Of a stretch of 12,234 nt of DNA, positions 1 to 6,704 are shown one piece after another. The stretch lies in contig DKPS01000169.1 in NCBI GenBank assembly GCA_002471345.1, forward strand, positions 1 through 12,234, written 5' to 3'. The notes beneath the pieces are model-generated. The model was given only the letters and a program-made list of their open reading frames with translations. It searched no databases and was not told the origin of the DNA. The DNA comes from Saprospiraceae bacterium UBA7328. Lineage in GTDB: Bacteria > Bacteroidota > Bacteroidia > Chitinophagales > Saprospiraceae. The translations under genes and the position numbers were made by a program. Numbering within the stretch: the stretch's first letter is position 1; the number at the start of each line of letters is the position of its first letter.

Positions 1-2531
1 TACCAAGGTACTGCTCCGTCATGATCATTATGCAGAATAAGTACAGGAGTATTCATTTTATCCATATTGAATATTGGGGAGTTTTTTAGATACAAATCAG
101 GCTTCTCCCAAAGCGTGGCACCTAATCTACTTTGTGTTTCTTCATATTGAAACATTCTGGACCTTCCAGAGCCCCATCTTATTCCTCCATAAGCACTTAT
201 CATATTCACAACAGGTGCCCCTGATTCCGCACATTTAAAGAGGTCTGTTTTGGTAAGCATATCAGCAATTTGATATCCTCCCCAGCTATGTCCTTGTACT
301 CCTATATTATCACTATCAATGTACCCTTCGGCAATAAGTGCCTCTACTCCTGATACTACAGCATCATAACAACTTTGGCCGGGTTCTCCTATTCTATAAT
401 ATATATCAGGGTTGAATATTACAAATCCCTTACTTAAATAATAGGTGAAATTTATTGTGGACCTGTGGGCATATGGGGCACGATGACGATGAAGTCCGTC
501 ACTACTTCTTTCGTAGAAATTGACCAGCAAAGGGTATTTTTTATTTTTATCAAACCCTTCAGGAAAAAATAGTAAACCGTCCCCTTTCTTGTCATCATAA
601 GTCGGCCATGAGTACAATTGTACATCTCCCCACTTGTATTCATTTTGTTGAGGGTTTGCGTTTGAAATGGTTTGCCTTTTTGTAAGTGATGTATTAGTAA
701 GAATCAGGTCAGGAAAAATATCAAAACTTTGTTTTGTGGTAAGTAAGATGTCTGAATCCCTTGATTTTGTTGGCCTTCGGTTGAGCTGGTAAGGACCGGA
801 GTATAACAATGTTAGGGATCCTGAATCTAAATCTAGTTTATGATAACCTTCACTCTTGTCTTTCTCATTAAATGACTTGATTAAAAAGTAACCTTCCTTA
901 TCAACTGGTGTCTCTTCCTGGTCTAAATCTAATACTCGATACTCTCTTTGATTTTCTCTTCCTTTCGTTAGACGTTGTGGCTTGCTATTATCACTCAAGT
1001 CCACCTTCCAGATATCAAAACGATCATAGATGTAAACATACATTTCGTCATCGGAGAATCCTATTATGCCATAAGACCTGGGATGCATTGGGCGATCATT
1101 CTCTTCATCATAAAATATCCCATCGGTATTTGATGTCAATTGATGTTTTGTATTTCTTATGACGTCATAAGAATAGTAGCCAGAATCCTTTGGACTGTAC
1201 CACACAGCACTATTTCCTTTTGGAGATAGTCTCATGTTTCCTTGATCTTTAGTAGTAAACAGAGTTTTATGGCCAGTTTTTAAATTTATTCGGTAACCAT
1301 CAAAAAAACTGTAACTGGTCCACATTAAATACCTTTCATACGCTGTGCGTTCTATGCCAATGGCATAAGGATTAGTCAGATCTTCGTCAAATAAAACCCG
1401 CTCATATTCACTATCATTTACGACTTGGAATGTGCGATTAGAAATATGATATAATACATCAAATGACCTTTCCTTGTCATCTTCTAAATTGTCTTCATTT
1501 TCGGTATAAAGTATATCATCATTATATCTCCAAACCTCTACATTCACTATTTCATCTTTTAATAATGAAGTGTCTTGAAGAATTGGTGGCGGCATCATTC
1601 CAAAGAGTAAACTTTGATTGTCATCTGAAAATCTAATTTGGTGATGGTTACTGATATTGTAACTTACAGGAAGGAATGAAGCACTTTTATCAGCTATTTT
1701 TGTACTGATCTTTCCCGTTTCATAAAGGACTAATTCATATGGTCTTATCCGGGATTCAGTAGAATCATTATCAGATATAAATGCCATAAACTGAGCATCT
1801 TTGCTCCATGATAGATTTGACACTTTTCCAGAAGTAGTATAGATGTTTTGCCACTCTTTTTTATCAAAATCATAGATATACACACCTTGGTCCACAGCAC
1901 TGTCTATTCCTTGAGAATAAGCTGTCAACCCTTGTTCTTCCGCTGCAAATTCATAATCTGTGACATAATGCAGAGTATCTTTTTCCGAAGTTGTTAAATT
2001 TTGGATTATGAGCTTTGATCCACTATCATCAGTTTCTCTTGCCATTTGCAAAAGACTATCTGGTGTGGCATGATCAGGCTTGAGGAGAAAAGCCACATAG
2101 CCACCCCATTTATCAGGTGTTTTATAACTTTTCAAATTGGGTATCTTTTCAAGATTAGAAGAGTTTAAGTTATATATGCTGAGGGTGTCTGAGGGTAATT
2201 TCTTTTTAGGTGTTTTTAATCTTTTAAGATCTCGGACGCTTTCGTAATCTGGTTTGGTTTTGAATATTACATTTTCTCCATTATGATCAAATGTAGGTGA
2301 GTCAGCTCTTGGGAAAATGTATTCATTACCATCTTTATTGTTATGGATGTAAAGTGATTTGTTTCCTTTCTCAGGATGTACAGTGTAGAGTGACCATTCT
2401 CCATTGTTAGAAAGATTCACATCACTTATTCTATTCCAAGTTTTATAAACTTCTGGAGTCATTGTTTTCTTCTGACCGAAACAAATTATAGGAAGGGCAA
2501 GGAATAGAAGAAAAGTAACCTTTTGTATCAT
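1..2531 (-). CDS. Exported S9 family (prolyl oligopeptidase-type) serine peptidase, C-terminus cut by window edge
   Basis: The frame is open from the ATG at 2531 down to base 1 with no stop (843 codons visible). The N-terminus has a signal peptide of about 20 residues (MIQKVTFLLFLALPIICFG, then QKK), so the enzyme is exported, probably to the periplasm or outer surface. Residues of about 30-620 are rich in WS/D..G repeats like those of the S9 beta-propeller that gates access to the active site. From about residue 640 an alpha/beta-hydrolase domain follows, with the nucleophile elbow GHSWGGY (Ser749) and the acid motif HNDHDGAVPW (Asp838). The catalytic His normally lies some 30 residues further on and is beyond the window. 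The S9 family cleaves short peptides, often after proline; the substrate here cannot be told. It is the last visible gene of the minus-strand run, 54 bases after the phosphatidyltransferase. Confidence 0.93.
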   Translation of the reverse strand, partial: MIQKVTFLLFLALPIICFGQKKTMTPEVYKTWNRISDVNLSNNGEWSLYTVHPEKGNKSLYIHNNKDGNEYIFPRADSPTFDHNGENVIFKTKPDYESVRDLKRLKTPKKKLPSDTLSIYNLNSSNLEKIPNLKSYKTPDKWGGYVAFLLKPDHATPDSLLQMARETDDSGSKLIIQNLTTSEKDTLHYVTDYEFAAEEQGLTAYSQGIDSAVDQGVYIYDFDKKEWQNIYTTSGKVSNLSWSKDAQFMAFISDNDSTESRIRPYELVLYETGKISTKIADKSASFLPVSYNISNHHQIRFSDDNQSLLFGMMPPPILQDTSLLKDEIVNVEVWRYNDDILYTENEDNLEDDKERSFDVLYHISNRTFQVVNDSEYERVLFDEDLTNPYAIGIERTAYERYLMWTSYSFFDGYRINLKTGHKTLFTTKDQGNMRLSPKGNSAVWYSPKDSGYYSYDVIRNTKHQLTSNTDGIFYDEENDRPMHPRSYGIIGFSDDEMYVYIYDRFDIWKVDLSDNSKPQRLTKGRENQREYRVLDLDQEETPVDKEGYFLIKSFNEKDKSEGYHKLDLDSGSLTLLYSGPYQLNRRPTKSRDSDILLTTKQSFDIFPDLILTNTSLTKRQTISNANPQQNEYKWGDVQLYSWPTYDDKKGDGLLFFPEGFDKNKKYPLLVNFYERSSDGLHRHRAPYAHRSTINFTYYLSKGFVIFNPDIYYRIGEPGQSCYDAVVSGVEALIAEGYIDSDNIGVQGHSWGGYQIADMLTKTDLFKCAESGAPVVNMISAYGGIRWGSGRSRMFQYEETQSRLGATLWEKPDLYLKNSPIFNMDKMNTPVLILHNDHDGAVPW

Positions 2532-2585
2532 TTGTTTGAGCTTTATATCGAAATATAGAAGATTATGCTTGGCAAACAGCACTTT

Positions 2586-3365
2586 TTAGAAAAAATAGAC
2601 CTGAATATAGATTTTTCGAAACGATATAAAAAAGGGTATCATCACATTATATAATATGAAGAATGGAATGATCCAGTGGATTAATCCAATAGATAAAAAG
2701 ATTCCAATTATGAGTAGCTGAAATCCCAACCCGCAACTTGATACTAGAGTCATCAGAATTCTTGAAAACTTTCGATCAGTGGCTGCTGATCTATCTAAGA
2801 CGTAGATTAATTTGTCAAAAGGGTCATAGAGAAGTCGATAAAATTTGAAAAGAAAATTTACCAATGCTTGGCTCTCATTTTTATAAGCAGTTGGGCATTC
2901 TGATTCTATTATTCTACTAGTTGTATCTCCAGCATGCTTGTTCCTTAAAATAACATAGTAATAATTGTACAATGTACCTTGCAATTCCATGCTAACAAAT
3001 GAAAGAATACTGATTGCCATAGCATATTCCATTTTCAGTCCTATACAAATAAATATGCCTAAGTTCAGTATCCAATCAGCAATGGAGTCAAAGTATCTAC
3101 CGCTATATGAAGGAGTATTCTTTACTCTTGCCAGTTCTCCATCAGCTGCATCCAATATCGACTTTGAAATCAGCAAAAACAGAGCAAGTAAATATTCTTC
3201 TTTCCAAATCATGTAGATGGCAATAAAGCCTACAAGTACAAATGCCCATGTCATTTGGATAGGTGTAACATTAGTTGACTTTAGAGCATTTGCAATGAAT
3301 TTAGCTATTGGTCTGCCGTAATCGGACAAGTCAAAGAATCTTTTACCTTTAGGTAGTTTTGACAT
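2586..3365 (-). CDS. CDP-alcohol phosphatidyltransferase family membrane protein
   Basis: A 259-residue integral membrane enzyme with the full family signature D-x2-DG-x2-AR-x8-G-x3-D-x3-D: Asp72, Asp75-Gly76, Ala79-Arg80, Gly89, Asp93 and Asp97. These residues bind the metal ions and CDP-diacylglycerol (or a similar CDP-alcohol) and catalyse transfer of the phosphatidyl group to an alcohol, with release of CMP. Hydrophobic segments are visible at about 38-54, 58-71, 100-125, 205-230 and 232-255. The product (phosphatidylserine, -glycerol, -inositol or another) cannot be assigned from the motif. The charged N-terminus (MSKLPKGKRFFDLSDYGRP) looks like the cytosolic amphipathic lead-in common in the family. 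It follows the creatininase-like gene by 79 bases on the same strand, so the two may be co-expressed. Confidence 0.92.
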   Translation of the reverse strand: MSKLPKGKRFFDLSDYGRPIAKFIANALKSTNVTPIQMTWAFVLVGFIAIYMIWKEEYLLALFLLISKSILDAADGELARVKNTPSYSGRYFDSIADWILNLGIFICIGLKMEYAMAISILSFVSMELQGTLYNYYYVILRNKHAGDTTSRIIESECPTAYKNESQALVNFLFKFYRLLYDPFDKLIYVLDRSAATDRKFSRILMTLVSSCGLGFQLLIIGIFLSIGLIHWIIPFFILYNVMIPFFISFRKIYIQVYFF

Positions 3366-3444
3366 TATTGGGTTTAAGCATAATTCCTAGATGTGATATC
3401 ATAACAGTGTGAGGATAATAAGGTTGAATCTAAGTGCTCATAGT

Positions 3445-4206
3445 TTATTCATATAAATCATTCAAATCGGCTTGGCATAGATCCATAAACATCTCAGCCA
3501 TAAGATCAGTGACATCTTCGAAAAAGCGCTTTCCTTTATCAAATGTTGCTTTCATTGGGCTACCTATACCTGTATCAGGGCTGGCTTTTGACCACTGCCT
3601 CTCGGCCCAGAGATGTCCATCACGAATAGCTTTAATTCTGGATTTGTTTTCATGGCCTGCACCCCATTTGTCTTTAGGTAAAACTAGATCTGGTCTGAAA
3701 TGTAGAATTAGACTTGTCTCCATTTCTTCAGCATGATCCCCCCCTTCTTCAAAATATTTGGATCTATCCATTGCTTGAAACCAACTCGTTAGGGAAATGA
3801 ACATATCTGGATATTTTAGACCTAATTCTCTTATCAGCGGTTTAAAGTTATTACCACCATGGCTATTAAAAATCAGCAGTTTTTTCAGCCCTTGTCGACT
3901 AAGTGTTGCTACCACATCATCCAAAATTGCTAATTGTGTGGATGGATTAATGTTCATATCCAAATAGATATCACTTTGGCCAGTATTCACACCATAAGGA
4001 ATAGTTGGCATGATTGTCACTTTAGCTCCTTTATTCCATGCTTTCTTTCCAGATTCAGCAGCTATATGGTCAGCTTCGTAGATGTCCGTACCATACGGAA
4101 GATGGTAGTTGTGAGCTTCTGTAGCGCCCCATGGGAGTACTGCTAGATCAAATCTAAAATCTTTTAAATCATTCCAATTGGATTCAGCTAGAATATATGG
4201 TCTCAT
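3445..4206 (-). CDS. Creatininase-family metal-dependent amidohydrolase, substrate unknown
   Basis: A 253-residue protein, the usual length for the creatininase / ArfB / MftE fold. Metal-site motifs seen: LPWGATEAHNYHLPYGTD (Glu30, His32, Asp41), FNSHGGNN (His116) and GGDHAEEMETS (Glu163). These correspond to the dinuclear metal site that hydrolyses amide or cyclic amide bonds. True creatininase of Pseudomonas, as I recall it, has a Glu two residues after the His in the third motif; here the sequence is HGG, as in the wider family (formylaminopyrimidine deformylase ArfB, mycofactocin peptidase MftE). Creatinine is therefore unlikely to be the substrate. No signal peptide is seen, so it is cytosolic. 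The gene starts at an ATG 49 bases after the receiver gene and is followed by the lipid phosphatidyltransferase; no known pathway links the two. Confidence 0.9.
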   Translation of the reverse strand: MRPYILAESNWNDLKDFRFDLAVLPWGATEAHNYHLPYGTDIYEADHIAAESGKKAWNKGAKVTIMPTIPYGVNTGQSDIYLDMNINPSTQLAILDDVVATLSRQGLKKLLIFNSHGGNNFKPLIRELGLKYPDMFISLTSWFQAMDRSKYFEEGGDHAEEMETSLILHFRPDLVLPKDKWGAGHENKSRIKAIRDGHLWAERQWSKASPDTGIGSPMKATFDKGKRFFEDVTDLMAEMFMDLCQADLNDLYE

Positions 4207-4255
4207 CTATTTTTGAATTTGCTATCCCAAAATTAGACAATCAAAATCATCAATT

Positions 4256-4630
4256 TTAGTCTTCCGAGTTAATATTGGAAATCAATGTTTTTAATTGATA
4301 TTCTGAATAAGGTTTAAATAGAAATGAGATGCTCTTGTGGATTAATGTGCTTGCTACAAAACTATTGTTTCTATATCCCGTGAGGACTATAATTTTTTCA
4401 AAATGTGATTGAAGTGATTGTAAAATTCCTTCAGCGATCCATCCATCTGCTAATTTTAGATTAATGAGAAGAGTTTTATTATTATTGATCTCAAATGCTT
4501 TGGCTAGATCACTTTTTTTGTCGTAAAAATGGGCCTTGCCAACATTCATTTTATTGAGTTGACGTCTCAGTTGCCATTGAATAATTGGATCGTCTTCAAA
4601 TACAACAAGAGTAGAAACCTTGCTTTTCAT
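4256..4630 (-). CDS. Stand-alone receiver-domain protein lacking the phospho-acceptor Asp (pseudo-receiver)
   Basis: A 124-residue single REC domain with no output domain. Counting from the ATG at 4630, the acidic pocket is intact (FEDDP, Asp13-Asp14), as are the switch Thr (VLTGY, Thr84) and the conserved Lys (FKPY, Lys106). The strand that should carry the phosphorylated Asp reads LLINLKLADG: aligned with the usual LLDINLPDG, the Asp is replaced by Asn57 (codon AAT). The protein should therefore not accept a phosphoryl group and may act by constitutive protein contact. The beginning (EDDPII) and end (FKPY) resemble the receiver of the LytTR regulator at 8569-9291. A TTG at 4636 could add two residues, but the ATG gives the normal REC start. 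The gene is transcribed divergently from the kinase operon across a 160-base gap and heads the minus-strand run. Confidence 0.85.
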   Translation of the reverse strand: MKSKVSTLVVFEDDPIIQWQLRRQLNKMNVGKAHFYDKKSDLAKAFEINNNKTLLINLKLADGWIAEGILQSLQSHFEKIIVLTGYRNNSFVASTLIHKSISFLFKPYSEYQLKTLISNINSED

Positions 4631-4790
4631 ACCCAAAAATTAGGCATAAAAAGAGACCAGGAAAGGCTAAATGCTTGAATAGCATTAAATTTTTAGTGAA
4701 TGGTAGGAAATACTTGGTAGACGGATATAAGCATTAGTACTTCTTAAAAATTGGAGTTCATATCTTTAGTGAAGAGAATAATAGACATAA
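4631..4790. promoter_or_regulatory. Divergent intergenic region with short direct and inverted repeats
   Basis: This 160-base region must hold promoters for both the pseudo-receiver run (minus) and the kinase operon (plus). Visible repeats: AGCATTA at 4681-4687 and again at 4730-4736; TTTAGTGAA at 4692-4700 and again at 4765-4773; and an inverted repeat AATGCT-tgaat-AGCATT at 4670-4686. These could be regulator sites, possibly for the LytTR protein of the operon, but they do not clearly match a known LytTR consensus. A sequence close to the Bacteroidota -7 element TAnnTTTG occurs at 4761-4768 (TATCTTTA), but no TTG lies at a suitable distance upstream, so no promoter is assigned. No strong ribosome binding site precedes the ATG at 4791. 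Confidence 0.4.
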
Positions 4791-6644
4791 ATGATGACTA
4801 GAAGAAAAGTAGCTTTATTTGTAACGATAATAATAGTTTTACTATCGATTTCTAAGACTGGATTTGCATCTCAGAACTCCTTGCCACCCACAGATTGGAA
4901 GGAGATACAGATGTTGGCGGATCAGTTAATTGCCGACAATCCAAAGGAAGCTGCAAACGAATTGGTCGAGATCTACAACAATTCGAAATCATCTTTTGAA
5001 CGTGGTCATTATGCCATAGCTATAAGTAAGACTTATAATGAGTTAAGAAATTGTGATTCTATTCTTCACTGGGCAGACTTAGGACTTACACATTTCAATG
5101 CCCAAAATGATAATATTGGCATTGCTCTGGGAATGTTTCAACAAGGATATTCTTTTCTCTGTATTGATGAACATGAAAAAGCATTAGAGAGAATTTTAGA
5201 GGGCATAGAGATAATGGAAAATGAGGGAGAAGAATACGGAAAGGCCATTGGGTTTTTAAGAATGAGTAGAGTTTTTCATTTTTCACGAAAACTTAATGAA
5301 TTAGGCGAGTACGGAGTAAGAGCAGGAGAAATATTCGATAAAGAGAATGATGTTTTGAATGCTGTTGATGCTTGGTCATATGGTATAGTTGGCCTTCGAA
5401 TGACTGGACAAAAAGAAAAATCATATCACGCTGTTCAACGTATTCTGGCTTTGGGAGGTCAGTTGAAATCGGGCTTTTATAAGGCTCTTTCATTGAACTC
5501 CGCAGCTTCACACTTCTGCCAATTTGATCAATATGATAGTACCTATGTATACCGACAAAGAGCTTTGGATGAAATAGAAGGGAGCGGATCTAGATTTGAG
5601 ATGATAGTTCGAAATGGCAAGGCTATGGATTACTATTATGCGAAGGAGTATGATAAAAGCATTCCATTATTAAAGGATTTTTTGGACTACGTCACGAATA
5701 CAAATGAGGTTTTCTTCATGGCTGAAATGCCAAGGTATATTTCAGATTCTTATGCTGGATTAGGTCAGTATGACAGTGCCTATCATTATATGCGATTGAA
5801 TTGGCAATTTAATGACAGTTTATTTGTTGCCAATCAAGACAAAGCTCTTCAAGACCTTAGAACTAAGTATGAAACTGAAAAGAAAGAGGCTTCAATAGTA
5901 AGCCTCAACAAAAGTGTTTCTTCACAAAGATGGTTGTTGATTCTAGGAGGGGCCTTTTTGTTGTTTAGTCTATTTGCTATTTACTATTTCAGAAAATTAA
6001 GTGGAAAGCTTGAAGTTAAAAACAAGGAAAATGTCATTCTCCTTAAAGAAATACATCATCGGGTCAAAAACAATCTTCAAATTCTTTCAAGTCTTCTTAG
6101 TTTACAGTCTGATCATCTTAAAGACAGCAGTGCCATTGATGCTATCTTAGAAGGTAGAAATAGAGTAGAGTCTATGGGCCTGATTCATCAAAGACTTTAT
6201 GGAGATTCGGATCTAAGCACCGTGGATATGTCTGATTATGGAAAGGAATTATGTCGGCATTTAGAAGATTCATTCTCTTCTGAGAAGAGGCGAATTCGAA
6301 TTGTTGATGATTTTAGATTTGAAGGCATGGATGTAGATTATGCTATCCCATTAGGTCTGATTATTAATGAATTAGTAACGAATTCTATTAAGTATGCTTT
6401 TAATGATAAAGGCGAGGGAATACTTAATGTGAGCTTATATGAGGCAGATGAAAATCTGATCCTTAATGTTAGGGACAATGGAGACGGAAATTATTTGCCT
6501 GACTCGTCCCATCAATCTACTTCATTTGGATCAAAACTGATAAAGGCTTTAAATAAAAAACTAAAAGGTAGCATGACCATTGACCAATCTGACGGATATA
6601 GTTGTACTATAAAATTCTTGAGATACCAAAAAGAGAAAGTTTGA
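4791..6644 (+). CDS. TPR-containing membrane sensor histidine kinase (HisKA_2 type), first of two paralogues
   Basis: A 617-residue sensor kinase. Residues 1-27 form a signal sequence; about 35-345 are helical repeats with TPR-like spacing, expected outside the cytoplasmic membrane; about 348-379 are charged and likely coiled-coil (KYETEKKE); about 381-400 form a transmembrane helix (WLLILGGAFLLFSLFAIYYF). The cytosolic half has the HisKA_2 phosphorylation box EIHHRVKNNLQ (His422-His423, the second heading HRVKNN), the ATPase N-box NELVTNSIKYAF (526-537), the G1 box DNGDG (Asp562) and a late TSFGSKLI loop. It should autophosphorylate on His and pass the phosphate to a response regulator, most likely the LytTR protein two genes on. 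The signal sensed is unknown; TPRs suggest a protein or peptide partner. ATG codons at 4791 and 4794 are both possible starts. The paralogue starts 60 bases downstream. Confidence 0.94.
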   Translation: MMTRRKVALFVTIIIVLLSISKTGFASQNSLPPTDWKEIQMLADQLIADNPKEAANELVEIYNNSKSSFERGHYAIAISKTYNELRNCDSILHWADLGLTHFNAQNDNIGIALGMFQQGYSFLCIDEHEKALERILEGIEIMENEGEEYGKAIGFLRMSRVFHFSRKLNELGEYGVRAGEIFDKENDVLNAVDAWSYGIVGLRMTGQKEKSYHAVQRILALGGQLKSGFYKALSLNSAASHFCQFDQYDSTYVYRQRALDEIEGSGSRFEMIVRNGKAMDYYYAKEYDKSIPLLKDFLDYVTNTNEVFFMAEMPRYISDSYAGLGQYDSAYHYMRLNWQFNDSLFVANQDKALQDLRTKYETEKKEASIVSLNKSVSSQRWLLILGGAFLLFSLFAIYYFRKLSGKLEVKNKENVILLKEIHHRVKNNLQILSSLLSLQSDHLKDSSAIDAILEGRNRVESMGLIHQRLYGDSDLSTVDMSDYGKELCRHLEDSFSSEKRRIRIVDDFRFEGMDVDYAIPLGLIINELVTNSIKYAFNDKGEGILNVSLYEADENLILNVRDNGDGNYLPDSSHQSTSFGSKLIKALNKKLKGSMTIDQSDGYSCTIKFLRYQKEKV

Positions 6645-6704
6645 TTAAGTAGGATGCCAATCTATTTATACCTTGAATCCAAATATTAGTTATCATAGTA
6701 GTCC

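Noticed and set aside
452..643. Minus-strand reading frame of 63 codons
   Set aside because: It is out of frame with the S9 peptidase gene on the same strand and is fully covered by it.
908..1162. Plus-strand reading frame of 84 codons
   Set aside because: It lies antisense inside the S9 peptidase gene, whose translation is continuous and shows clear family features; the plus-strand product has no recognisable composition.
4631..4636. TTG start two codons upstream of the pseudo-receiver ATG
   Set aside because: The ATG at 4630 gives a normal receiver N-terminus; the TTG adds only two residues and has no better ribosome binding site.
4761..4768. Bacteroidota-type -7 promoter element before the first kinase
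   Set aside because: TATCTTTA departs from TAnnTTTG at the last base and no TTG lies at the expected spacing upstream.
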